NCBI GenBank assembly: GCA_040437565.1
Contig: JBDOQK010000062.1
Span: forward strand, 124,001 to 188,000
Length of the DNA: 64,000 nucleotides
Source of the DNA: Albugo candida
Taxonomy: Eukaryota; Oomycota; Peronosporomycetes; Albuginales
Reading direction: 5' to 3'
The notes below the pieces were generated by a model that made no database searches, had not been told where the DNA came from, and saw only the letters and a list, made by a program, of their open reading frames with translations. Below, one piece after another: positions 52,876-63,554 of this stretch. Made by a program: the position numbers and the translations under genes. The first letter of the stretch is position 1; the number at the start of each line of letters is the position of its first letter.

Positions 52876-54400
52876 CTATAAATGAGGCGTTGCCTGCTTG
52901 ATATCGTTGAGCCATTGACGAACTTGTGCGATTTGTTCTTCCACCGCAGCCTTACTTGTGCCTCCATAGACATTCTTCCGCTCAACACTGACTTCATAGT
53001 TCCATATGTCCATCACATCACGCTCAAATTTTGGATGCAAAGTGCTCAGCTCCTCGAATGTTACCTCGTTTAGTGGTCTGTTTTGATCTTCCGCTAAGCG
53101 TACTGCAGCCCCAGCAACATGGTGCGTCTCGCGAAAAGGAACGCCTTTACGAACCAAGTATTCCGCCAAATCTGTCGCAAGCATCTCCGGTACTAAGAAT
53201 GCCTTCATCTTTGCTCCATGAGGCGTAATTGTAGCCAGAACTCCGGTAGCAATCTGCACACAATCTAGCATAGTGTCCACCACGTCAAAAAGGGCTGCTT
53301 TATCTTCCTGTAAATCCTTGTTGTAGGATCTTGGAAGGCCTTTCAATGTGATCATAAAGCCATTCATACGGCCTATGACGGTCCCACATTTGCCTCGTAA
53401 CAGCTCCAATGCATCAGGGTTCTTCTTCTGCGGCATCAGGCTACTACCAGTACTGTATGCATCCGCCATCGTCAAAAATTTCTACATACCAAACGTGAGG
53501 TATATCCCTTGATGCAAACACTCAATGAGTACAGCACCAGCGTATTGTAAATGATCAGATCCTCAGATAGTTGGGAGAAGTGGATCATCGTCAATGAAGC
53601 CCAAAACAAAAATTCTGCAATAAAGTCGCGATCACAAACTGCATCCAGGCTGTTTGATGTGACATTTCGGAATCCTAATTCCAATGCAAGCGCTTTGCGG
53701 TCCACACCAAAGGAGTTTCCTAATCTTTATTGGTCAAATCAGGAGCTATCACGGTTTACCCTGATTTACCTGCAAGCGCCCCGCTTCCCAATGGTAAAAA
53801 GTCGACTCGATGAAGCAATTCTTTCAATCTTTCTGCATCCCTACGAATAGGGGCTCCATGGGATAGAACCCAATGAGAGAATCGAATTGGCTGAGCGGGC
53901 TGCAGATGTGTGAATCCAGGCATCAATAAATCAATATGTCTTTCAGCAACTTGTGCTCCAACACCAATGAATTCACTCAAGCTGCTTTGTAGCTTGATAA
54001 TTACCGATTTGAGATACAAACGCACGTCTGTGGCCACTTGGTCGTTTCGGCTTCGTCCCGTGTGAAGTTTACCGCCCACGGAGCCGACAAGCTCGGTCAG
54101 TCGACGTTCATTCGCCGTGTGAATGTCTTCGTCACCAGATTTTACCACAAACGTTTCGTCTTGCCATTCTTTTTTTATACTTTCCAATCCCTTCACAATC
54201 GTGTCACATTCATTCCGTGTGAGCAATTGTGCTTGCTTTAAAGCGCGCGCATAAGCTTGCGAGCCAGTGAGATCGGCTTCCCACATTCGTTTGTCGACTG
54301 ATAGAGATTCATTGAATTTCTCCATGGTTGGATCCACTTTTCCGTGAAAGCGACCTCCCCACAATTTGATGTCATTGTTGGTGCTTTCCGCTCCCGACAT
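52876..54400 (-). CDS. ASL: Argininosuccinate lyase
   Basis: Three exons, 54400-53770, 53719-53538 and 53481-52876 (1419 nt, 472 aa, against about 464 in human), introns 50 and 56 nt. It splits argininosuccinate into arginine and fumarate, the last step of arginine synthesis. In order: [91 protein letters not shown], and the family signature [20 protein letters not shown] with its catalytic Ser in the mobile loop. All expected catalytic residues are visible. The enzyme should be a cytosolic tetramer. Confidence 0.95.
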
Positions 54401-55550
54401 ATTTGCAGTTATTTCAGTTAATTGTTCAGCACTACCGAATTACCGTAATCGAATGAGAAAGCATTGCGAGACTAGGAATTTGTTGTGTATAGCCCACCCA
54501 TACGATGCTGGGTGCTTTGAGAATTCATTTATTGTCGTATTGCTTACGAAGATGTATGATATTCACTATTACAGCTTCCATCACTGGTATAGCTCTTAAC
54601 AATGAAGATATCACAGCGTAAGTGTATGGCAAAACGGGTGTGTGACTTTGGTAGTTTCGTTGGTCAAATTTCGGCTCCATATGCGGGACTCTACTATTAT
54701 TTCGACTCTAAATAGTATGTATGTGACGGTCGCAAAGCTCTCCGTTTGCCAGGATATATTTGGACAAGCGCGTTTTGTGTATCCATAACAAGGTCGACTG
54801 AATCAATGGAACAGAGAAGATAACTCGACGCAATCTCCACCAGGCTACAAATTACTCAAATTATATAGTGACTTCTCGATTTGCCGGATATTGCGTACCT
54901 CGCCTGATCAAATCATATCAGTACTTTAACTAGACAGGACTCATAGTTTTCTCTTCCTTTCGATAAGTATAGTCCATTGTGAACTTTCTAACAAAAATAA
55001 AGCCATAGCTTTTAATTCTAATGACGAGTCAACCCACTTGCGCAACGTAACGTCTTCTATGTAGGTAATCACAATGCACTACATCTAAAGCCATGGAAAT
55101 CATTGAGGTCTTAACGATCTGTAGCTCCAACGGTATCAAAACTGATTCATTTAACCGATACTTCCATATTTACTTTGATGATCCGGAGGAGCAGATTGAT
55201 GCAGTGGATGGGTCAATGAACACAGCGAAATAATCATTACGTGAATATCTCACTGAAGCTGGTTTTTGATCAATCACCTCTCGATAGCAACGTATTCCTC
55301 CAATGGAATGCAATTACTCTTTATTGCCGACTTAGTATGTTGACTCAGTACTCAAGTGTATCAATGACCTCTTCGTAACATTTACTTCTCTTTTCTTTGA
55401 TACAAAATGCCACACGGTACCGAGTCATCCACCCTCATATCCTCATGTATTACCGTATCCTTCCATATTCTTGGAGGGTCACAAATAAACTCAATCAGTC
55501 GACGTCGCTTCTCGGAAGAGTGTATATCGCCAGCTAGCACAACAACATCA
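54401..55550. other. Long intergenic stretch
   Basis: No firm gene. A 46-codon ORF at 55093-55233 (+, MEIIEVLTICSSNGIKTDSF) is open but has no family. The centrin frame continues upstream to an ATG at 55407, giving 48 extra residues of serine-rich, low-quality sequence; I treat this as leader. The remainder is AT-rich and featureless. Confidence 0.4.
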
Positions 55551-56283
55551 ATGGCTCACACCGTACCCAAATCAGAGTATTCACGCTTCTTATCTCGCCA
55601 TTTGGATAATCCCACGTCAAATACATCTCTCACCAAACGAGCAAACCTCACAACTCGGCGTCCTCGACGACAGGAGTTACCTGAAGATAAAAAGAAGCAA
55701 CTTAAGGATGCATTCGACCTTTTCGATACCGAGAAACAAGGCTCAATTGACTATCATGAGCTGAAGATACTGATGCGAGCACTAGGATTTACCGTCAGTA
55801 AGCAACGCGTCTTAGATTTGGTGAATGAAGTAGATGTGCATCGGAATGGCCGAGTAACTTTCAGCGACTATATGGAAATAAGTATGTGGATCGTTTGCTC
55901 TACGGGACGGATTATTTATTATCTCGTAGTGCGAAGGGAAGTGCTGGCACGCGATCCGGATGAAGAAATCACCAAAGTAGATTCTATCCAACTTTAAGCA
56001 TTTGTGGGATTTGACGAAAACCCTGAAACTTTTAGGCATTTCAGCTTTTTGATGAGGACGGGAGTGGCAAAATCAACTTACGGGTAAATATCATTAGTGA
56101 TGTATGATTTTATTGTCATGCTTTGCAACAATGTAGAAAATGAGACGAGTAGCAAAAGAGCTTGGCGAAACATTAGACGATGAAGAACTGCAAGCTATGA
56201 TCGATGAATTTGACGAGAATCAAGATGGTGAAATAGATTTAGATGAATTTAGAGCGATTATGAAAGAATCTGATGACCTATGA
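55551..56283 (+). CDS. Centrin (caltractin)
   Basis: Exons 55551-55881, 55930-55976, 56036-56083 and 56137-56283 (573 nt, 190 aa), introns 48, 59 and 53 nt. An N-terminal basic tail of about 45 residues precedes four EF-hands. Seen are [20 protein letters not shown], the first loop [12 protein letters not shown], the second [32 protein letters not shown], the third [32 protein letters not shown] and the fourth loop [12 protein letters not shown]. Loops 1, 3 and 4 keep acidic or hydroxyl ligands and a final E or a close match; loop 2 ends in Asp. Centrins sit at basal bodies and contract with calcium. The 190-aa length exceeds a typical 170 because of the long tail; the ATG at 55407 would lengthen it further. 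Confidence 0.88.
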
Positions 56284-57003
56284 TTATTGGGGCGATGTTT
56301 ACTCGGGATGCTGGCCTCATTCATAGTGTTTAAAAACACGTGCTGATTGACCTATACAAATTAAGAAACTCGCTACAAGTGCCTTCTACCCATCACATAG
56401 ATACATAAATCGACGGCTTGATTACATTCATGTGACAACGAGTACCAATCCAGGTGTCGATTGTTTGACTAAAAATGGCCGATGAAAGGAATAGAATCCC
56501 ACCTTTTTTTCCTCAATTCGCTGTATGCGTTTGCTACTCCTCGACTTAGTAGCCAGAACCATCCAGTGAAGGATCAGGTAGCTCAACTTGAGCGAGTATA
56601 TCCCATTTTTGCATCTTAAGCGTACCGACATACTGCTCCGTTCACCACATACGATTGATACCGATAATTTAATACTGACGTCAGAGGGTTAGCAGCGTAT
56701 AAACGATCCAATTGATCGAATACTCGCTTTTCATTGGCCTTACCCTTCGTAAAGTAAAGGCGCATCTGATGTGCACCGATTTACGCGAGCAATTACTTCA
56801 TAGTATTGGCAATGAGCTTGTATANNNNNNNNNNNNNNNNNNNNNNNNNNNNNNNNNNNNNNNNNNNNNNNNNNNNNNNNNNNNNNNNNNNNNNNNNNNN
56901 NNNNNNNNNNNNNNNNNNNNNNNNATTGGCCTTACCCTTCGTAAAGTAAAGGCGCATCTGATGTGCACCGATTTACGCGAGAAATTACCTCATAGTATTG
57001 GCA
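56284..57003. other. Intergenic stretch with an assembly gap
   Basis: Between centrin and the ankyrin/TIR gene. Nothing coding is supported; the sequence after 56690 is duplicated across the gap and is the 5' flank of the next gene. Confidence 0.5.
56825..56924. other. Assembly gap (100 N) flanked by a 92-bp overlap
   Basis: 56733-56824 reappears at 56925-57016 with two differences (gcgagcaattacttc versus gcgagaaattacctc), which may be allelic. Confidence 0.9.
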
Positions 57004-60000
57004 ATGAGCTTGTATATAGATGCGAAAACGCCTATAATTCACGAAAACGCTTCAGAAAATCACAGAACAAGGTCCCATGAAACGCGGACGCACGAAATAC
57101 ACGCACAAGCTTCTGATCATTACGCCGCTACCGGATTGCAACAACGCGATACAGCGAGACGTCCGGTATACTCGCGAAGAAATGCGGTGCGATACAGAGA
57201 ATCCAGTCCATTATCGAGTGATAACAATTTTGAGCTTTTGGGCAAAGAACCGCATGTTCAAAAATATCTCGTGGCGCGTTCGTATCGACAAAATTCGTAC
57301 TTTGCGACAAAGTTACATCATTTCTCAATCATTTTAACTACAATAATGGCCTGTGCAGTGTGCTTTTATTACCTTCATAACGATAAAAGTATCGTGCTTA
57401 ATCAAGAATGGCCTACTCAGCATGGATTTCGTCTTACTGATCCGAAGCGTTTCTACACTTTTCAAGCCACTGGATGCGAGAGTATGATTGGATTTGCAGC
57501 ATTGACCTATCACACATTTCCAGCCCTTCTCATTCTTGGACTTCCAGGCTCCGGGCTACGTCTATTTGAGCCATTTCATCGTCAGCAAGGATACCAGGAA
57601 TCACGTACGCGAGTCAAACTCAAACGAAAACTCATGTTTCAAGTCTGTGAAATGGTTGGCGTGCTTGTTTTCCTCTTCAGCTTTGTCCTGTTTCTCTTTT
57701 TCTGGTACATGGTGTTTCGCCATGCTGCATTTTCATGCCCCATCCTCTCCGTTCATGTGTACTGTTTCCTGGCGTTTCTTTGCTTTATCGCCATTTTTGT
57801 GGAATTATGTCTTTTTGCCCGTTATCGCGAACATATCAAAATGACACTAGGGGCTTTCAAAGAGAGCGATCAAACCGGGAATGTTCGTCACTTATTCGGT
57901 AAAACCGAACGAAAAACTTCAACTTCAACTTCAACGCGCGCACTCATTCACGCATGTCGGAACCGCATTTTTCGAGCGACTCGCTCGGGTGATTCCGCCG
58001 AACTGGAACGTGCGATAGTATACGCGAAGGAACGGCTACCAGATTTTCCTTCGCGGTATTATGGTAACGTGGTCATTTACTTTACATTCTTCAGTCTTTC
58101 AGAAAAAAATCCAATGCATATGGCAGCTTATAACGGACACGTGGAAGCTATGAAGTTGCTTCTTTCGTATGGTTTTGATGTTAACGCGTTCGATAAATTC
58201 AGTCGCGTGCGATTTAGTACCGGCGATCTCTTTTGGTACTTTGCGCAGTTTTTTGTATCGAAACCGGTAGACGTCGAGCAAGATCAAGCGGTATCGGTTT
58301 TAAAAAGCACATTGGTATCACCGTTACATTGTGCAGTAACTTCAGGGCAATCGGAAGCTGTTCGATGGCTTCTACAGCATGGAGCTGATGCCAACTTGGT
58401 TGCGGTATCTTCGTATCGGTCCGAGCGCGTACCTCCGATATTCCTGGCAGACCATCCGGAAATCGTTCGCATCCTTATTGAGCATGGGGCTAATATATTA
58501 ATGGTACCAGATCCGGGGCATATGAATACAGTGACTGTATTACAGATGGCGTATATGCGAAGCGATCGCGCAGTGGAACATGAGCTGGAAGAACATGGAG
58601 GAGATGTAGCTCTGACTCCGTTTCATGCTGCAGCAGCGTTGGATGATGTGGTAGCCGTACGAAAATTTATACGGGATGGAATTGATGTGAATTGTCTCGG
58701 AGAGCAAGGATATCTTGGTATGAATCGACGGACACCGTTGCATTGGGCTGTGGTGAATAACGCGAAGAATGTGGTTGAGATTCTATTGCATTCGAATGCA
58801 GATCCCAATTTTCAAGATGTGCGAGGACGGACACCGTTACATTGGGCTGCTCGTCTCAACCACGCGGAAATTATATCGTGTCTTCTGTCTTATGATGCAA
58901 ATGTCAACATTGTCGATCAAGATGCGATGACTCCTCTTATTTGTGCTGCATTTGGGAGAAATGTTGGACGAGAATTATTCACAGATCTGGTCAACAAGGG
59001 AGCTAATATCAACTATGCGTTACCGACTACGGGCGATACGGCTTTACATATTGCAATACGATGTGAAAATAAAAATACAGCATTGGCAATCTTAGCAAGT
59101 GGAGGAATGATTCTCACTCTGAACAGAGAAGGTGTGCGTCCAATTGACTGCACAACATCAACCAAGTTCCAGTATGAAGTCAAACAAGCAGCAGGACATC
59201 GCGATGTGATGATAAGCTATACACATACTCACATTGAGTTTGCAAAGAAATTACGAAAGTCCCTTGAAGATAATCACGTCACAACTTGGCTGGACTTGAT
59301 GGATCCAAGCGGTATCGGTGGTGGAACTATATGGCGAGCAGAAATTGCTCGTGGGATCACGAATGCTGCTTTGGTGGTCTGCATACTGGCGGAAGACTAC
59401 GCTGAATCAGACTGGTGCCTAAAAGAGCTGGCACTGGCAAAGCAAGTTGGTACTCCAATATTGGCTGTTTCGACTGAAAATGTCACCATCGGTGAAGATC
59501 TACAGGTTTACTTATACACTCGCCAGATGATTCCATTTGAGCCAGCCATTATAGCTACCAAACGCAACATACTAAACAGTCGGCTAATCGAGTATGAATA
59601 CGATGAGTTTCAGTACGCCAACCAATTCCGCTTGCTACTCGATGGTGTACGCGACGAAATTGAGAAGAATCGAAAGAATGTGTTGTGTCGGAATATGCGA
59701 TTGCAACAAAACGCAAATAATTCGACTATCGTGACTATGATGCAGAACAGAATGCCTAACAAGGTACACGTAGATGCATCCATGGGTTCCAACCAATTTG
59801 TATTCATATCACATGGTGATAAGCATGCGCGCTTTGTTGACCGACTAAGTCGAGCACTCACCGAGAAGAAAGTGTTGTGTTATGTGGATCGATACGTGAG
59901 CAACATCTCGGAGAGTGGAGACGTAGCGGATCGCATTCACGCGGCAAAGGAGGCGATCTTGAAATGTTCTTGCTTTGTTGTCATTCTATCGGATAGCACA

Positions 60001-60345
60001 GTCAACTGTGACTTCTTGACGGATCAGCTCGCGTTTGCTGAAGACAAAGCAAAACCGATTTTTCCAATCATTTTGAATAAGATCGAAGTTGGCTTGGACA
60101 AGAATTACACGTTGGCTCGCACGGAACTGTATCATTTCATTATGAATGGGCTTGGATTCAAATCAAGCTTACAAAACTTGTTAACTGGATTGATGACGCA
60201 CTACATTGCAGCAAATAGTCTCAACGACGACATTTCTGAGATCCTAGGCAAATCATATGCTACGCCAACTCTGATCGGAAACGGGTTCACGGAATCATAT
60301 TCCATACTTGAAGAGCATTCGATTCTGGGCGCTTCGTCGGAGTGA
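57004..60345 (+). CDS. Multi-pass membrane protein with ankyrin repeats and two TIR domains
   Basis: Single exon, 1113 aa from ATG 57004. Residues 1-100 are polar. Four hydrophobic segments follow at about 105-125, 160-186, 210-238 and 246-270. From about 367 to 720 there are roughly eight ankyrin repeats (NPMHMAAYNGHVEAMKLLLS; RTPLHWAVVNNAKNVVEILL; RTPLHWAARLNHAEIISCLL). TIR1 spans about 733-863: DVMISYTHTHIEFAKKLRKS, a BB-loop region with LDLMDPSGIGGG, and SDWCLKEL, whose Glu808 is at the place of the catalytic glutamate of NAD-cleaving TIRs. TIR2 (about 930-1070, NQFVFISHGDKHARFVDRLS) has CDFLTDQLAFAED at that place and lacks the glutamate. The order suggests a sensor at a membrane that passes a signal through, or cuts NAD with, its TIR pair. 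Both TIRs being cytosolic is inference. The 5' end abuts a contig overlap. Confidence 0.82.
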   Translation: MSLYIDAKTPIIHENASENHRTRSHETRTHEIHAQASDHYAATGLQQRDTARRPVYSRRNAVRYRESSPLSSDNNFELLGKEPHVQKYLVARSYRQNSYFATKLHHFSIILTTIMACAVCFYYLHNDKSIVLNQEWPTQHGFRLTDPKRFYTFQATGCESMIGFAALTYHTFPALLILGLPGSGLRLFEPFHRQQGYQESRTRVKLKRKLMFQVCEMVGVLVFLFSFVLFLFFWYMVFRHAAFSCPILSVHVYCFLAFLCFIAIFVELCLFARYREHIKMTLGAFKESDQTGNVRHLFGKTERKTSTSTSTRALIHACRNRIFRATRSGDSAELERAIVYAKERLPDFPSRYYGNVVIYFTFFSLSEKNPMHMAAYNGHVEAMKLLLSYGFDVNAFDKFSRVRFSTGDLFWYFAQFFVSKPVDVEQDQAVSVLKSTLVSPLHCAVTSGQSEAVRWLLQHGADANLVAVSSYRSERVPPIFLADHPEIVRILIEHGANILMVPDPGHMNTVTVLQMAYMRSDRAVEHELEEHGGDVALTPFHAAAALDDVVAVRKFIRDGIDVNCLGEQGYLGMNRRTPLHWAVVNNAKNVVEILLHSNADPNFQDVRGRTPLHWAARLNHAEIISCLLSYDANVNIVDQDAMTPLICAAFGRNVGRELFTDLVNKGANINYALPTTGDTALHIAIRCENKNTALAILASGGMILTLNREGVRPIDCTTSTKFQYEVKQAAGHRDVMISYTHTHIEFAKKLRKSLEDNHVTTWLDLMDPSGIGGGTIWRAEIARGITNAALVVCILAEDYAESDWCLKELALAKQVGTPILAVSTENVTIGEDLQVYLYTRQMIPFEPAIIATKRNILNSRLIEYEYDEFQYANQFRLLLDGVRDEIEKNRKNVLCRNMRLQQNANNSTIVTMMQNRMPNKVHVDASMGSNQFVFISHGDKHARFVDRLSRALTEKKVLCYVDRYVSNISESGDVADRIHAAKEAILKCSCFVVILSDSTVNCDFLTDQLAFAEDKAKPIFPIILNKIEVGLDKNYTLARTELYHFIMNGLGFKSSLQNLLTGLMTHYIAANSLNDDISEILGKSYATPTLIGNGFTESYSILEEHSILGASSE

Positions 60346-60724
60346 GAACAGAAGACCTACCTTGGAAATTCGGATCGCTGTGCGAAACAGGCTCTATCGT
60401 GCTTTGTGACGAAGTCGATCGCCGACTTTGCTGGGGTTTACGCCAAATAGTGATACATTCGACGATCATTCACACTACGCTGGAGATAATCTCGCTCAAT
60501 GAGGCTTTCGATACGCAATTTGATTAGCTGAGGAGATGGTGTGAATCGTCCGGTCATTTGCCTCACAACTTCAGCAATCAAATGACTNNNNNNNNNNNNN
60601 NNNNNNNNNNNNNNNNNNNNNNNNNNNNNNNNNNNNNNNNNNNNNNNNNNNNNNNNNNNNNNNNNNNNNNNNNNNNNNNNNNNNNNNGCTTTGTGACGAA
60701 GTCGATCGCCGACTTTGCTGGGGT
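60346..60724. other. Duplicated 3' end of CUL3 and gap
   Basis: The tail of cullin-3 appears here a second time (60401-60587, minus) because of the contig overlap; it is not a separate gene or pseudogene. Confidence 0.8.
60588..60687. other. Assembly gap (100 N) flanked by a 187-bp overlap
   Basis: 60401-60587 reappears at 60688-60874. It covers the end of CUL3 exon 4 and the region after its stop. Confidence 0.92.
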
Positions 60725-63447
60725 TTACGCCAAATAGTGATACATTCGACGATCATTCACACTACGCTGGAGATAATCTCGCTCAATGAGGCTTTCGATA
60801 CGCAATTTGATTAGCTGAGGAGATGGTGTGAATCGTCCGGTCATTTGCCTCACAACTTCAGCAATCAAATGACTATGTTCCATATGTCTTCTTGCCTTCA
60901 TCACTCGGACAATCACTGCTTCTACCGTACAAAAAAACACAATCAGCGGTTAAGAAAACAGGCAGAGTCAATGGATTGGCATCAAAATTCGAATCACTGA
61001 AAGGATATAAATGCTTTCGATCTTCAGCAACTGTTGCTGGAAGTTGAGTTTGATCAATTTGCTTCTCATCGCCACCGTAGACAGCATTCAGCATCAAAGA
61101 TGTCTCTTTCTGCGAAATCAATGGAATACGGACACGATAGAGTTTGCTTTGATACTCTTCGTTCAATGTGAATACATCATCAAGATCAATTCGCTTCCCT
61201 TTGGAGCTTTTTAACAAAATTCGAAACTTCGGGGTGCAAAGCGAAATCAAATGGCGTTTCAGCTCATGTTCGTGAATCTGCGTTTGCTCCAGAATCTGCT
61301 TGAACGACCAACATGTGTCCGAATTGAACATCAACAGAATATAAGCCTGATAGGTCGACACATTGAATTCATGGATTCTGTCTCCGTTGTTTCTCTGAAA
61401 GCGTGCTCGAATATCCACAGAGCCTAATTGAGTCGCCCACGTCAGCTTCCGGCCATTATGACGTGACACATAGAAGTTTTCAAAGCTTTCAATCAGTTGC
61501 TTTAGCTCAGCTGGCACATCTGAAATAGATGGAGGAGAAATCGGCCAGAAACCACTCGTAAGGATGTGAACATGGAGCTGTGCAGAAGTCGTATCCATAT
61601 CGGCCGCTTTATCCGAAATTGGGCGTTTTGATTGTGCCTTACGATACATTCCCATGATATCTTTTGACACGTTGATGTCTTTAAACATTCCCTCCAACTT
61701 GGAAGTGAATTGATATCCACATTCTTCTCTCAATTTGGTTATAACCATTCGTTCTGCTTCATCACTGGCGCCACGTTCCCTCAACAATCGCCTGGCCAGA
61801 AGATTCTTATAATATTCTTCGAAAACGTCTTTATCTTGGAGATATCGAAACAATGCGATCACCTCACTCACTTGGTTCTTTAATTCCTCTTCATATCGAG
61901 CTTTGGAACGTAATAACTCATCGAGGTAATGAGCCAAGTAGCCGGAGCAAATGCTGTTGATATTCAGAAACGCTTCANNNNNNNNNNNNNNNNNNNNNNN
62001 NNNNNNNNNNNNNNNNNNNNNNNNNNNNNNNNNNNNNNNNNNNNNNNNNNNNNNNNNNNNNNNNNNNNNNNNNNNNNGATTCTTATAATATTCTTCGAAA
62101 ACGTCTTTATCTTGGAGATATCGAAACAATGCGATCACCTCACACACTTGGTTCTTTAATTCCTCTTCATATCGAGCTTTGGAACGCAATAACTCATCGA
62201 GGTAATGAGCCAAGTAGCCGGAGCAAATGCTGTTGATATTCAGAAACGCTTCAAAGCCTCGTTTGATACTTTTATGGAATTCTGGATCTTCTTGGAAACA
62301 TCGTTGCCAGAAAGTGATAAATGGCTTTCGAAGATTCAAGATCTGGTCCACAAATTGTCTTGAATCTACAGCGGTTTCCGGCTTCAATTGAGCTTGGACG
62401 TACTGCTCTCCATTATGCTTTATGTAGCCATACACACTTTCGGTCATATTCTTTAGTGTCTGTGGAATTCGACGAAAGAGGAGGTACATCCGTCGCAACG
62501 AGTCCACGTTTCCATCACGGAACATGATCCAACACCCCGAATTGACTTGATCGGTCAGAAGTTTCGCCTGTTTCTCAATCAATTCCGTCTCGACAATCCT
62601 TTTCAGCTTGTGATCGGTTGTGGAGTTTAGATAGTAAGATACCCGGAGAGCTTCTTCTTGGATCCGTTGATCGGCTTTGATGAGATACTCCCCACAAGGT
62701 GCATGATCCAAGTATCTCTGGGCTTCTTGGCGGTAGAACTCCAATGTCTCAGCAAGAAAGAATTTCTCGAACTCTTCTTCGTACACGCAGTTGGAATGGA
62801 TTCCAAGCATGACCAACATACAAAGCGTGTTTTTCATTGAAGCTCGGTCAATCAGTTCACCGTGACGTTCACATGCAATATTCTTCAGCAGAAGTGATCG
62901 AAGCCGGCTTTGGATCCTTCCATTTCGAACAACAACTGCGAGAAAGATTAACAAAGAGCGCTGATAGATTGGAGTTTTTCGTTTTTGTGGCACGTAATTA
63001 TGCTCCTACATTGACAAAATGTCATAAAATTGAAGAGTGTTGAGAACGCGTACCATATACATCAACACATCACGAATCATGGTGATGATCACTTGGTAAT
63101 CATTCCATTTCTGGTTCAGAAATGCCAGTAGATTTTCATTTGGAGTCAATGCGACCTCATCGGCCAACTCTTCGCACTGTTCTGTGATCACTTGGACAAC
63201 TCCATTGTAAAGCAAGTCTCCGTGCTTTTGCAGAACAAGATGGTATGAAGACCTGTAACATCAATAATGAATTGCAAACTCTCTCCGTATCGTCTCCTTA
63301 CCGAAAAAGTTCCTCAAAGGAAAGCTGACTCGCATTATGAGCGAAAATTTCACGCATTGCGCCCCGAAGAAACTCCCAAGTCTCTTGAGCGAGCGACGCG
63401 TCCATCCCCACTCGCTGGCGGTACGGTTTGATCACTAATTTTTTCAT
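60725..63447 (-). CDS. CUL3: Cullin-3 ubiquitin-ligase scaffold
   Basis: Counting a 276-bp overlap unit once, exons are 63447-63302, 63252-63054, 63005-60998 (less 276) and 60921-60725: 2274 nt, 757 aa (human 768). Introns are 49, 48 and 76 nt. Seen in order: KKLVIKPYRQRVGMDASLAQ, LSFEELFRSSYHLVLQKHGD, WNDYQVIITMIRDVLMYM, YEEEFEKFFLAETLEFYRQE, LFRYLQDKDVFEEYYKNLLA, REECGYQFTSKLEGMFKDIN, and a C-terminal winged helix with VIVRVMKARRHMEHSHLIAE and IESLIERDYL. The Lys in IVRVMKAR is the expected NEDD8 site. CUL3 binds BTB adaptors at its N-terminus and RBX1 at its C-terminus. The upstream ATG at 63516 would add 23 residues not typical of CUL3. The gene diverges from MON1 with 107 bp between starts. 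Confidence 0.92.
61978..62077. other. Assembly gap (100 N) flanked by a 176-bp overlap
   Basis: 61802-61977 reappears at 62078-62253 with two differences (cactcactt versus cacacactt; gaacgtaat versus gaacgcaat). Inside CUL3 exon 3, it falsely duplicates about 59 codons. Confidence 0.92.
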
Positions 63448-63554
63448 GATTGGTTTATTAATTGCACGCAAATTGCTTCCAAAAAGCGGCAATGGCTGAA
63501 TGAATTCCTTGCGCACGAAGAAAGCGTACAGTAACGAACCGATTATTAAATAGT

